Shown here piece after piece: positions 25,443 to 33,556 of a DNA stretch of 64,000 bases. The stretch's first letter is position 1, and each line of letters starts with the position of its first letter. Below the pieces are notes generated by a model that was not told the DNA's origin, did not search any database, and saw only the letters and a program-made list of their open reading frames with translations. The stretch covers positions 2,994,517 through 3,058,516 of the forward strand of contig NZ_CP053108.1 in NCBI RefSeq assembly GCF_013009075.1, read 5' to 3'. Source of the stretch: Halomonas sp. TA22. GTDB taxonomy: Bacteria > Pseudomonadota > Gammaproteobacteria > Pseudomonadales > Halomonadaceae. The translations under genes were made by a program, and so were the position numbers.

Positions 25443-25732
25443 CAGAACCAACTCACCGTCTTGTCCGCCTCTTCCGTCAATGTCACGAAACCATCGACAT
25501 CCACTACCATGACATCGGGATCGCAGCGCCCCTCTAGGCCGCGCGCGGCGAGATCTTCGCGCAGCGCATACAGACGCCCCTTGAGTTCCTCGAAGTGGCG
25601 TACCATCTGGGGTAGCGCCCCCTGAACGCCATCTTCGATCAGCAACAGCCGATCCTGCGGGCCCATGGCGCCAAGTACCTGCTGATAGACCCGGCTCGAG
25701 GTCGGCGAGCGGTTGAGCGTATGTAGAATCAT
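25442..25732 (-). CDS. tusB: Sulfur relay protein TusB (DsrH family)
   Basis: A 96-residue small subunit of the TusBCD hexamer that relays sulfur from TusA to TusE for tRNA thiolation. The MILHTLNRSP opening and the LLLIEDGV block are characteristic of the family. The cysteine pattern differs from DsrH: only one Cys is seen, in GRCDPDV. It follows tusC with a 37 bp gap and overlaps the start of tusE. Confidence 0.9.
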   Translation of the reverse strand: MILHTLNRSPTSSRVYQQVLGAMGPQDRLLLIEDGVQGALPQMVRHFEELKGRLYALREDLAARGLEGRCDPDVMVVDVDGFVTLTEEADKTVSWF

Positions 25733-25769
25733 GGGCGCCCTCTTCGTGTGTCCAGGTCCATCATGTCAA

Positions 25770-26165
25770 TTAGAAGTTGAGTACCAGCAGGTGGCAGCGC
25801 AACGCCTGGGCCATCTCAACCGACGATACCGGCCGCACCGGCACGAACAGATCCTCGCGGTCCAGTCCGTATGCCGTCAGCGCATCGGCATCGACAAGCA
25901 GCGTCTCGATATCGTACATGCCCAGCATCTCGATCACCGGATGGGTACCCTTCTGCCCGAGGGCACCAGCACCCTGTTCCGTCAGTAGCGACAACACCCC
26001 CTCGCCGCTGAAAAGCAGCGTGACGTCGCGGCCGAAGGCGGCAGCCACTAGGGCAACGTCGAGACCCTCCTTCAACCAGCTGCTGCCATGCGGCGCATGG
26101 CGCAGGATCATCAGCAGATCGCCTGCCAGTGTTGGTGCATCACCCTGCTCGGTCGCGTCACTCAT
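25770..26165 (-). CDS. tusC: Sulfur relay protein TusC (DsrF family)
   Basis: A 131-residue subunit of the TusBCD complex. The family block RHAPHGSSWLKEGLDVALVAAAFGRDVTLLFSGEGV lies near residues 22-57. It is somewhat longer than E. coli TusC (119) at the N-terminus. GGTGAG precedes the ATG. It lies 12 bp after tusD in the order tusD-tusC-tusB-tusE, the usual gammaproteobacterial arrangement. Confidence 0.92.
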   Translation of the reverse strand: MSDATEQGDAPTLAGDLLMILRHAPHGSSWLKEGLDVALVAAAFGRDVTLLFSGEGVLSLLTEQGAGALGQKGTHPVIEMLGMYDIETLLVDADALTAYGLDREDLFVPVRPVSSVEMAQALRCHLLVLNF

Positions 26166-26177
26166 GGCTCACCATCG

Positions 26178-26570
26178 TCACGGAGAAAAGGTAATCAAGC
26201 GGTCATGAGTCAGGCCCGCCTCCACCAACTGCCCAAGGCCAGTAAGCTCGAACGGCGCCTCGAGGCTAAAGCCCTGCTTGCCATGGCGCGCCGCCTCTCG
26301 CTCGTCGAGAAGGCCGCGGCGCAGGCCGGCGGCAATGCATACCTGCAGTGACGTGCCATGCTTGTCGTGCAGGCGGCGCCAGCCGTCGACCAGATGCGGC
26401 TCGTCCTGGGGAGGCGCGGCCAGGCGAGCCGCGTTGTAGACACCATCATGATAGAAGAAAACCGTCTCCAGCCGATGGCCGCGGGCGATTAGGGCATCGG
26501 CGAAGCGCAATGCCGAATGCGACGCCTGGTGACTATAGGGTGCCCCTTGGACCAGTAAGGCATAGCGCAT
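26178..26570 (-). CDS. tusD: Sulfur relay protein TusD (DsrE family)
   Basis: A 130-residue subunit that receives the sulfur from TusA. The active-site Cys78 is present in LQVCIAAGLRRG, the same position as in E. coli TusD. The opening MRYALLVQGAPY and FFYHDGVYNA are family traits. The ATG at 26570 was chosen because AGGA lies about 7 bases upstream and homology begins there; the frame extends nine codons further. It is first in the tusDCBE-acpH operon. Confidence 0.94.
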   Translation of the reverse strand: MRYALLVQGAPYSHQASHSALRFADALIARGHRLETVFFYHDGVYNAARLAAPPQDEPHLVDGWRRLHDKHGTSLQVCIAAGLRRGLLDEREAARHGKQGFSLEAPFELTGLGQLVEAGLTHDRLITFSP

Positions 26571-26600
26571 GGTGATTCCTCGACGGCCTGTCCACAAACG

Positions 26601-26628
26601 CGATGGCCCCGCCGAGGCGGGGCCATCG
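26601..26628 (-). terminator. Terminator after yccA
   Basis: A 28-base near-perfect palindrome (CGATGGCCCCGCC, two-base centre, GGCGGGGCCATCG) lies 15 bp downstream of the yccA stop on the minus strand and ahead of tusD. On the minus strand it is followed by TTTG, a weak T-run. It most likely ends the yccA transcript. Confidence 0.75.
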
Positions 26629-26643
26629 ATCCAGCGTTACCTA

Positions 26644-27312
26644 TCAATCGCTGTTCATGATACCCAGCAGCGACAGCAGGCTGATGAACAAGTTGTAGAT
26701 CGAGACGTAGAGCGTGATGGTAGCGAGAATGTAGTTGGTCTCGCCGGCGCGATGAACGATCTCACTGGTCTGGAAGAGAATCGCCGCGGAGGCGAACAGC
26801 ACGAAGCCAGCCGATACCGCCAGCGACAGCGTGGGAATGTTGAAGACCAGTGCCGCGACCATGGCCAGGATCAGCACGATGGCACCCGCCATCAGGAAGT
26901 TGCCCAGGAAGCTGAAGTCCTTCTTGGTCACCAGCGCCACGGCGGATAGGCCAATGAAGGTCGCACCGGTCATCGCCAGCGCCGTCATGATCAGTGCCGA
27001 GCCGTTGGGCAGCGTCAGATAGGCGCTGAGGATCGGTCCGAGGGTGAAGCCCATGAAACCGGTGAAAGCGAACGTCGCCAGCAGGCCTGCAGCCGAGTTG
27101 GCGGTCTTGTGGACCAGGAACATCAGCCCGTACGCACCAATGAAGAAGACGAAGATGTTCAGCCGCTCGATGCCCATGGCCATGGAGGCCCCGGCGGTCA
27201 CCGCGGAGAACAGTAGAGTCATCGCCAGCAGGCCGTAAGTGTTGCGCAGGACCTTATTGGTGCTGACGGCACTCGCCTGATGATGTGTGACATGAGATTC
27301 TTGATAAGCCAT
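26644..27312 (-). CDS. yccA: Bax inhibitor-1 family membrane protein, YccA-like
   Basis: A 222-residue inner-membrane protein with seven hydrophobic helices and the acidic C-terminus GIMNSD. The core (NTYGLLAMTLLFSAVTAGASM, then ATFAFTGFMGFTLGPIL) is typical of BI-1/YccA. E. coli YccA is a substrate and modulator of the FtsH protease, and other members leak calcium. The length equals E. coli YccA (219). The start at 27312 has GGGAG 8 bases upstream. The frame runs on to 27459 without support. Confidence 0.93.
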   Translation of the reverse strand: MAYQESHVTHHQASAVSTNKVLRNTYGLLAMTLLFSAVTAGASMAMGIERLNIFVFFIGAYGLMFLVHKTANSAAGLLATFAFTGFMGFTLGPILSAYLTLPNGSALIMTALAMTGATFIGLSAVALVTKKDFSFLGNFLMAGAIVLILAMVAALVFNIPTLSLAVSAGFVLFASAAILFQTSEIVHRAGETNYILATITLYVSIYNLFISLLSLLGIMNSD

Positions 27313-27444
27313 CGATCGATGCTCCCTGTATTTGTCTATCGTGCAGTGGACAAGAATGCCGCCTGAGAGAGGCGGGTGCAATACCCAGCTACCAACGCTT
27401 TGAACGTCAGCACGCCTCGAGAGTTCCCAAAGCGGCACCGCGAG

Positions 27445-27459
27445 TTGACGAAACGTCAA
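27445..27459. promoter_or_regulatory. Inverted repeat between hrpB and yccA
   Basis: TTGACG-AAA-CGTCAA is a perfect inverted repeat touching the hrpB stop and 133 bp before the yccA start. It resembles an FNR-type box but has one base too many between half-sites, so FNR binding is unlikely. It may be part of the yccA promoter region or bind another regulator. Confidence 0.3.
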
Positions 27460-29939
27460 CGTTGGCGCGAGCCTATTTGCCGGGTTCGGGCCGTCGCCTC
27501 GGCGCTTAGCGGATCCTCAGGCCAGGGGTGCTTGGGGTAGCGGCCACGCATCTCCTTGCGCACCTCGAAATAGCCATTGCTCCAGAAGCCCGCCAGATCC
27601 CGGGTGACCTGTAGCGGTCGCCGAGCCGGCGAGAGAAGATGAATGACCACCGTCACCCGCCCCTCCACCAAGCGTGGCGTTTGCGCCAGACCAAAGAGTT
27701 CCTGCAACTTGACCGCAAGCACCGGCTCGCCGTTGCGATAGTCGAGGCGAATACGCGCACCGCTGGGCACCGCCAGGTGGGTGGGGGCCAGCAGATCGAG
27801 GCGTTGGCGCAGTGGCCAGGCGAGCCGATCGAGTAATGGCCGGGTCAGGGGAAGTCGATCGATCGCCTCCAGCCGGGTGATGCCATCCAGGTGCGGAGCG
27901 AGCCACTCCTCCAGGTCGTTCAGCAGAGCGCTCATCGACCAGTCGGGCCATGGCTCCTCTTTGTCGCCAAGCTCACCTCGCACCAGCGCCACGCGCCCCA
28001 GCAGTTGCTGCGCTTCTTCATCCAATATCAAGCTACCCCGCTTGCGCAGTGCCGCCAGCAGTGCGGTGCGCACCGCCTGTTCGGGAAGACGAGCCAGTGG
28101 GCGCCGCTCCAGCACCAACTCACCCAGGCAGCGTACCTCCTCACCCTGCAGCCGCCCCTCTCGCTCCGACCACTCGATTCGCGCACGCCACAGCGTGGTA
28201 TCGGGAAGTAACGATGCCAGGCGCGCTAGATGCAACTGCGCCGCCCGATGGACAGTGGCCTGGGTCGCGTCACCATCAAGCTCCACTGCCACCAGTGCTT
28301 CGGCATGCGCCAGCGGATGCGACTCGGGCAGTACCGCTTGACCGCCACCGGCAAGCTTGAAGCGCCCAGGCTCGAGACGCAATGCCACTCGCTCCGGATA
28401 GGCTAGCGCCAGCAATTCTCCAAGCGGCGCCAGGCTTGTCACATCGAGTGGGCAACCGGCGCGCGTCGCCAAGCGCTGAGCATCACGGTACCACTGCCCC
28501 TCCTCGCCCTGGGCTCGGGCCTGGGGGCGATTTGCCAGGAGCGCGGCCAGATCGCGTTCATGACCACCTCGCTGCCCTACTCCCCGGCTCTCCAACAGCG
28601 CCACCAGCCAGCAGGCAAGTGGCAGCGCGTCGAACTCACCAGCACGTTCGAGCAGCAGCGCCAGGCGCGGATGGGACGGCCAGCGCGAGCAGCGTGCGCC
28701 CAGCCGCGTGAGAGCATGATCGGTGCCCAGCACCCCCAGGCGCTTCAACAACTCACTCCCTGCCTCGAAGCCCGCGACTGGCGGTGGGGTAACCCAGGCT
28801 AGCTGCCCTGGCTCCTTGACGCCCCAGCGTGCCAGCTCGAATGCCAGGCCAGCCAGGTCAGTCTGCAGGATTTCGGGCTCGCCATGGGCTGGCAGAGGCT
28901 GCTCCTCGGGCCACAACCGATAACAGTGCCCGGGTCCCTGGCGACCGGCACGCCCACGTCGCTGGTCAGCACTGGCGCGATTGATACGCCGTGTGGTCAG
29001 CCGCGTCAGTCCCGAGCGCGCCCGGTACTCGGGCACCCGTTCGAAGCCGCTGTCGATGACCACCCGCACACCGTCCACGGTGACGCTCGACTCAGCAATT
29101 GCCGTGGCCAGCACCACGCGCCGGCCGCCTGAGGAGTTGGCGCGCAGCGCTCGCTGCTGCTCCTCCAGCGGCAGGCGCCCATGCAGTTCGAACAGCTTCA
29201 CCTCGCTTGGCAGCCCTTGCAGCGCACGGGCCAGACGGCGAATCTCGGCGACACCGGGCACTAAGACGAGCAGGTCGCCGTCGTGCCTGGTCAGAGCCTC
29301 TTGCACCACTCGGGCCTGCTGGCGGATCTCCGACTCTCGACTCGTCAGGGCTCGATAGTGGGTCTCGACCGGGTAGGCGCGTCCCGCACAGTCGATCAAT
29401 GGTGTCGACTCGCCAAGCACCGTGCGTAATGAAGCGACATCCAGGGTGGCCGACATCACCAGCAAGCGCAGCTCCTCGCGCAGCCCCGCCTGAACGTCCA
29501 GCGCCAGTGCCAGTCCCAGGTCGGCCTCGAGACTGCGTTCATGAAACTCATCGAAGATGATGCCGGTCACGCCCTCAAGCATCGGATCGTCCTGCAGCAT
29601 GCGCGTCAGCACGCCCTGGGTGACCACCTCCAGACGTGTCTCTGGCCCCACCCGGCTCTCTGCGCGTACGCGATAGCCGATCCTATCGCCGACCCGCTCA
29701 CCGAGTGTCTCGGCCATGAAGCGTGCGGCCAGTCGCGCGGCGACACGGCGTGGTTCAAGCAATAACAGCCTGCCCCTACCTCCGATGCCCTGGCACCAAG
29801 GCTCGTCGAGCAGTGCCAGAGGAACTCGGGTGGTCTTGCCAGCGCCAGGTGCGGCCACCAGCACTACCCGTGAGTGATGAATCAGCGCTTGGCGAATCGC
29901 CTCGAGCTGGCCATCGATCGGCAGGGCTGCCTCTGTCAT
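27456..29939 (-). CDS. hrpB: ATP-dependent helicase HrpB
   Basis: An 827-residue DExH-box helicase close in length to E. coli HrpB (809). Walker A is APGAGKTT (about 30-37), the DExH box is DEFH (130-133), motif III is SAT, and motif VI reads QRRGRAGR. The HrpB-specific C-terminal domain ends with PLQVTRDLAGFWSNGYFEVRKEMRGRYPKHPWPEDP. It is presumed to act on RNA or DNA-RNA hybrids, though its physiological role is poorly defined. The start at 29939 has GGGGGTGA 7 bases upstream. It is divergent from arsR. Confidence 0.96.
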   Translation of the reverse strand: MTEAALPIDGQLEAIRQALIHHSRVVLVAAPGAGKTTRVPLALLDEPWCQGIGGRGRLLLLEPRRVAARLAARFMAETLGERVGDRIGYRVRAESRVGPETRLEVVTQGVLTRMLQDDPMLEGVTGIIFDEFHERSLEADLGLALALDVQAGLREELRLLVMSATLDVASLRTVLGESTPLIDCAGRAYPVETHYRALTSRESEIRQQARVVQEALTRHDGDLLVLVPGVAEIRRLARALQGLPSEVKLFELHGRLPLEEQQRALRANSSGGRRVVLATAIAESSVTVDGVRVVIDSGFERVPEYRARSGLTRLTTRRINRASADQRRGRAGRQGPGHCYRLWPEEQPLPAHGEPEILQTDLAGLAFELARWGVKEPGQLAWVTPPPVAGFEAGSELLKRLGVLGTDHALTRLGARCSRWPSHPRLALLLERAGEFDALPLACWLVALLESRGVGQRGGHERDLAALLANRPQARAQGEEGQWYRDAQRLATRAGCPLDVTSLAPLGELLALAYPERVALRLEPGRFKLAGGGQAVLPESHPLAHAEALVAVELDGDATQATVHRAAQLHLARLASLLPDTTLWRARIEWSEREGRLQGEEVRCLGELVLERRPLARLPEQAVRTALLAALRKRGSLILDEEAQQLLGRVALVRGELGDKEEPWPDWSMSALLNDLEEWLAPHLDGITRLEAIDRLPLTRPLLDRLAWPLRQRLDLLAPTHLAVPSGARIRLDYRNGEPVLAVKLQELFGLAQTPRLVEGRVTVVIHLLSPARRPLQVTRDLAGFWSNGYFEVRKEMRGRYPKHPWPEDPLSAEATARTRQIGSRQR

Positions 29940-29956
29940 CGAATTGTCACCCCCTT

Positions 29957-29997
29957 TCATATACGATGTACCATATATATTGCTTACCACATATCAC
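29957..29997. promoter_or_regulatory. AT-rich divergent control region of arsR and hrpB
   Basis: This short AT-rich segment of the 73 bp hrpB-arsR gap contains three CATAT repeats (TCATATAC, CCATATAT, ACATATCA) at 29959, 29972 and 29989. ArsR-type repressors bind AT-rich imperfect repeats overlapping their own promoter. The location fits an ArsR operator, but no exact consensus or -35/-10 pair could be assigned. Confidence 0.45.
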
Positions 29998-30012
29998 TGA
30001 TCGGAGTAGGCC

Positions 30013-30363
30013 GTGAGCGAGAACGCCACCCAGTTCTTCAAGTGCCTGGCCGACGAGACGCGTCTGTCGATCCTGTTGTTGATCCAGGCCGAGGAGGAGC
30101 TCTGCGTGTGTGAATTCATCCATGTGCTCGACGCCTCCCAGCCGAAGATATCGCGCCATCTTGCCCAGTTGCGCAGCTGCGAGCTGGTGGCAGATCGCCG
30201 TCAGGGTCAATGGGTCTACTACCGTCTGCACCCCGAGTTGCCTGGCTGGGCACGGAACGTCCTCGAGAGCACTGCCAAGGGGTGCAAGAGCATCGTCGCC
30301 GAAATGCAGCGCAACCTGGACCGCATGGACAACCGCCCCGAACGCCGCAGCACCTGCTGCTGA
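30013..30363 (+). CDS. arsR: Arsenic-responsive ArsR-family repressor
   Basis: A 116-residue winged-helix repressor. The As(III)-binding motif ELCVCEF (Cys31 and Cys33) sits at the start of the recognition region, followed by [15 protein letters not shown] Cys-Cys pair ends the protein. It begins with GTG at 30013, with GGAG 7 bases upstream. It lies 52 bp before the arsenic-type GAPDH and arsJ genes, which it should derepress when arsenite is present. Confidence 0.93.
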   Translation: MSENATQFFKCLADETRLSILLLIQAEEELCVCEFIHVLDASQPKISRHLAQLRSCELVADRRQGQWVYYRLHPELPGWARNVLESTAKGCKSIVAEMQRNLDRMDNRPERRSTCC

Positions 30364-30415
30364 GCGCCCCGTATCGAGTATCGCTTCGTCCGACAACTCA
30401 TCCAAGGAGGTTCAC

Positions 30416-31441
30416 ATGACCCTCAAGATCGGCATCAACGGCTTCGGTCGCATCGGCCGCCTGGCGCTGCGCTCAGGCTGGCAGCGCGACGACGTCGAAT
30501 TCGTTCAGATCAACGACCCGGGCGGCGACACGGCCACCCTCGCCCATCTGCTGGAGTTCGACTCGGTGCATGGCCATTGGGATGCGGGTAGCGGAGATGG
30601 TATCACGGCCGAACCGCACGCCCTGATCGTTGCGGGCAAGCGAATCGCCTGCAGTGCCAACCGCGAGATTGGCGACAGCGACTGGTCCGGCTGCGATATG
30701 GTGATCGAGGCCTCCGGCAAGATGAAGACCAGGGAGAAGCTACAGGCCTATCTGGACCAAGGCGTGAAGCGAGTGGTAGTCAGTGCGCCGATCAAGGAAG
30801 AGGGGGTGCTCAACGTAGTAATGGGCGTCAACGATCATCTCTTCGACCCCGCCAGCCACCCTATAGTGACTGCCGCGAGCTGCACTACCAACTGCCTGGC
30901 GCCAGTGGTCAAGGTGATCCTCGAGAAACTCGGCATCCGCCACGGCTCGATGACCACCATCCACGACATCACCAATACCCAGGTGATTCTCGACGCTCCG
31001 AGTTCTTCACAAAAGCCGGATCTGCGCCGCTCACGGGCCTGCGGCATGAGCCTGATTCCCACCACCACCGGTTCGGCCAAGGCGATCGGCGCCATCTTCC
31101 CGGAACTCGAGGGCAAGCTGAACGGCCATGCGGTACGCGTGCCACTGGCCAACGCCTCACTCACTGACATGGTCTTCGAAGTCGAGCGCGAGACCAGCGC
31201 AGACGAGGTCAACGCCCTGCTCAAGGAGGCGGCGCAAGGCGAGCTTGCCGGCATCCTGGGCTTTGAAGAGCGCCCGCTGGTGTCGATCGACTACCGCAGC
31301 GACCCGCGCAGCGCCATCGTCGATGCCCTCTCGACCATGGTCGTGGCCGGTACCCAGGTCAAGATCTACGCCTGGTACGACAACGAGTACGGCTATGCCA
31401 ACCGAACCGTGGAGCTGGCCGCCAAGGTCGGCAAGGCCTGA
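30416..31441 (+). CDS. ArsJ-associated glyceraldehyde-3-phosphate dehydrogenase
   Basis: A 341-residue GAPDH with the NAD-binding start [12 protein letters not shown] and catalytic Cys156 in ASCTTNC. GAPDHs encoded between arsR and arsJ use arsenate in place of phosphate and produce 1-arseno-3-phosphoglycerate, which ArsJ exports before it breaks down. The gene pair confers arsenate resistance without reduction to arsenite. AAGGAGG precedes the ATG. The arsJ start follows the stop by 2 bases. A housekeeping role is less likely because of this context. Confidence 0.93.
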   Translation: MTLKIGINGFGRIGRLALRSGWQRDDVEFVQINDPGGDTATLAHLLEFDSVHGHWDAGSGDGITAEPHALIVAGKRIACSANREIGDSDWSGCDMVIEASGKMKTREKLQAYLDQGVKRVVVSAPIKEEGVLNVVMGVNDHLFDPASHPIVTAASCTTNCLAPVVKVILEKLGIRHGSMTTIHDITNTQVILDAPSSSQKPDLRRSRACGMSLIPTTTGSAKAIGAIFPELEGKLNGHAVRVPLANASLTDMVFEVERETSADEVNALLKEAAQGELAGILGFEERPLVSIDYRSDPRSAIVDALSTMVVAGTQVKIYAWYDNEYGYANRTVELAAKVGKA

Positions 31442-31443
31442 CC

Positions 31444-32682
31444 ATGCTCACGTGTCTCGCCCGGCTCCCCCACGAGGTGCGTCAGTACTTGCTGGTGACC
31501 ACTAACTACTGGGCGTTCACGCTTACCGACGGCGCCCTGCGCATGCTGGTGGTGCTGCACTTTCATCAGCTCGGGTATACCGCGCTCGAAGTGGCGCTGC
31601 TGTTTCTGTTCTACGAGTTCTTCGGCGTGGTGACCAACCTGGTCGGCGGATGGCTCGGTGCCAGGCTGGGGCTCAATCGCACCATGAACCTCGGCCTTGG
31701 TCTGCAGATCGTGGCGCTGGCGATGCTGCTGGTTCCCGCCGCCTGGCTGTCGGTCGCGTGGGTGATGGCAGCCCAGGCACTCTCCGGCATCGCCAAGGAT
31801 CTCAACAAGATGAGTGCCAAGAGTGCGATCAAGACGCTGGTCCCGGCGGGAGGCGGCAACAACGCGCTCTACCGCTGGGTCGCCCTGCTCACCGGGTCGA
31901 AGAATGCGCTCAAGGGGGTAGGGTTCTTCCTGGGAGGGCTGCTGCTGTCGCTGGCCGGGTTTCGCGGCGCGGTGCTGCTCATGGCAGCGATGTTGTGCGC
32001 CGTGCTGGGACTCTCGTTGTGGCGTATGGGTGGCGAGCTGGGCCGCGCCAAGGTCAAACCCAAGTTCCGTGAGATCCTCTCCAAGAGCCGCGCGATAAAC
32101 GTGCTCTCCGCAGCGCGCATGTTCCTGTTTGGCGCACGCGATGTATGGTTCGTCGTCGCCCTGCCGGTGTTTCTGGCCAGCGACTTCGGCTGGGACCACT
32201 GGCGCGTAGGGGCGTTCCTCGCCGCCTGGGTGATCGCCTATGGCGGCGTGCAGGCGATCGCCCCGCGCATTACCGGCACCCGCCACGCCGGGCGTGGCGC
32301 CGCCATCGGCTGGGCAGCGGCGTTGGCGGCACTCCCGGCGATCATCGCCCTGGGCCTCGCCTGGCAACCGGGGCTCTTCCTGCTCGGCGGGCTGATACTG
32401 TTCGGGGCACTGTTCGCGATCAATTCGAGCCTGCACAGCTACCTGATCGTGGCGATGGCACGAGAGGACGGCGTCTCGCTGGATGTCGGTTTCTATTATA
32501 TGGCCAATGCCATGGGTCGGCTGATCGGCACGCTGCTCTCGGGCTGGATCTATATGACCGCTGGCCTCGCCGCCTGCCTGTGGGTCTCCTCGGCGATGCT
32601 GGCGGTGACGTTGGCGATCTCGTTTGCGCTACCACGAAGCGAGGCCTCGACAGCCATGACGAAATCGCCGCTGGTGAAATGA
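31444..32682 (+). CDS. arsJ: Organoarsenical efflux permease ArsJ (MFS)
   Basis: A 412-residue major-facilitator protein with about twelve hydrophobic segments. It exports 1-arseno-3-phosphoglycerate. Family-typical stretches are NYWAFTLTDGALRMLVVLHFH near the N-terminus and SGIAKDLNKMSAKSAIK in the cytoplasmic loop after helix 4. It directly follows the arsenic-type GAPDH. No arsB, acr3 or arsH gene is present, so this operon handles arsenate by the arseno-phosphoglycerate route only. It is convergent with the TetR gene. Confidence 0.94.
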   Translation: MLTCLARLPHEVRQYLLVTTNYWAFTLTDGALRMLVVLHFHQLGYTALEVALLFLFYEFFGVVTNLVGGWLGARLGLNRTMNLGLGLQIVALAMLLVPAAWLSVAWVMAAQALSGIAKDLNKMSAKSAIKTLVPAGGGNNALYRWVALLTGSKNALKGVGFFLGGLLLSLAGFRGAVLLMAAMLCAVLGLSLWRMGGELGRAKVKPKFREILSKSRAINVLSAARMFLFGARDVWFVVALPVFLASDFGWDHWRVGAFLAAWVIAYGGVQAIAPRITGTRHAGRGAAIGWAAALAALPAIIALGLAWQPGLFLLGGLILFGALFAINSSLHSYLIVAMAREDGVSLDVGFYYMANAMGRLIGTLLSGWIYMTAGLAACLWVSSAMLAVTLAISFALPRSEASTAMTKSPLVK

Positions 32683-32692
32683 ACCGGACGAT

Positions 32693-33322
32693 TCATCTCA
32701 CGCCGCACCCCTTGAGGATCACCCGGCAAAGGAAATCGGTGATGCGCCGGTAATCCTCATCGCCCAAATGTTGGCGGCCGGTAATGCCGAGCACCTGCGG
32801 CTCGAAGTCGGCATAGTGCTGCGTCGCCGACCAGATCAGGAAGATCAGCCATATCGGGTCGACCGGATCCATCAACCCGCGCTCGGCCCACTGCTCGAAG
32901 ATCTCGGCGCGGGCCTCTACCCAGTCGCGCAGCTCGCCCTGCAGATACTCTGCCAGGAAAGGTGCGCCACCAAGTATCTCGGCGGCAAACAAGCGCGAGC
33001 CTTGGGGGTGGTCGCGGGTCAGCTGCATCTTGCTGCGAATGAAGGCTTCAAGCACCTCGGCGGGGTCATCATCGACGCTGATATCGTCGAGCATGACGTT
33101 CCAGCGCGCCATCATCCGCTCGAGCAGTGTCACATAGAGCTTTCGCTTGCTGCCGACGTAGTAGAGCACGTTGGACTTCGGCAGCCCGGCCGCTTCGGCG
33201 ATCGCCTGCACACTCGCACCTCGGTAGCCGTGGCAAGCGAATACCCGCTCTGCCGCCTCGAGAATGGCCTTCTCGTTGCGCAGTCGCGTACGCGTCGCAT
33301 CGGCTGTTCCCATCGATGTCAT
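32693..33322 (-). CDS. TetR-family regulator, RutR-like
   Basis: A 209-residue repressor with an N-terminal helix-turn-helix (AERVFACHGYRGASVQAIAEAAGLPKSNVLYYV). Its C-terminal ligand domain resembles E. coli RutR closely: SRLFAAEILGGAPFL, DPVDPIWLIFLIWSATQHYADF. RutR senses uracil/thymine and controls pyrimidine and purine turnover. Here the gene is divergent from xdhABC, and a near-exact RutR box lies between them, so it probably controls purine breakdown. The start is ambiguous between 33322 and 33313; neither has a strong ribosome site. Confidence 0.88.
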   Translation of the reverse strand: MTSMGTADATRTRLRNEKAILEAAERVFACHGYRGASVQAIAEAAGLPKSNVLYYVGSKRKLYVTLLERMMARWNVMLDDISVDDDPAEVLEAFIRSKMQLTRDHPQGSRLFAAEILGGAPFLAEYLQGELRDWVEARAEIFEQWAERGLMDPVDPIWLIFLIWSATQHYADFEPQVLGITGRQHLGDEDYRRITDFLCRVILKGCGVR

Positions 33323-33464
33323 AAGCTCGGACTCTGAAAGGGAAAGCCTAAGCTTGCCGTAGCCCCCCTCACCCTGCAATGGGCAGCCAGGCGGTAATGT
33401 GCAAGTACGGGCTGAGTCTTCTCAGACTTGCACTTTCAACGCACTTGGGCCAGGATTTCGAGAG

Positions 33465-33480
33465 TTGACCATTTGGTCAG
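33465..33480. promoter_or_regulatory. RutR-type operator upstream of xdhA
   Basis: TTGACCA-TT-TGGTCAG matches the E. coli RutR consensus TTGACCA-N2-TGGTCAA at 13 of the 14 defined positions. It lies 77 bp upstream of xdhA and 143 bp from the start of the RutR-like gene. It is the obvious binding site for that regulator. A 9-base direct repeat TCAGACTTG occurs at 33422 and again at 33477, overlapping the operator's right end. Confidence 0.8.
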
Positions 33481-33556
33481 ACTTGACTGTTGCGTCGTCT
33501 CCTTCGACCTTCAAACAATCACTATTCGAATAATAGCCAAGCTGGCGGGCCCCTTG

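Noticed and set aside
27445-27459. TTGACG-AAA-CGTCAA as an FNR site for yccA
   Set aside because: The element is 15 bp, one base too long for FNR, and it abuts the hrpB stop 133 bp from yccA. Kept only as an unassigned inverted repeat.
30110-30415. N-terminal extension of the arsenic-type GAPDH into arsR
   Set aside because: The frame is open, but it overlaps arsR in another frame. The proper ATG at 30416 has a perfect ribosome site and starts the NAD-binding fold.
32674-32701. Imperfect hairpin across the arsJ and TetR stop codons as a terminator
   Set aside because: The 10 bp arms contain a mismatch, the loop is eight bases and no T-run follows on either strand.
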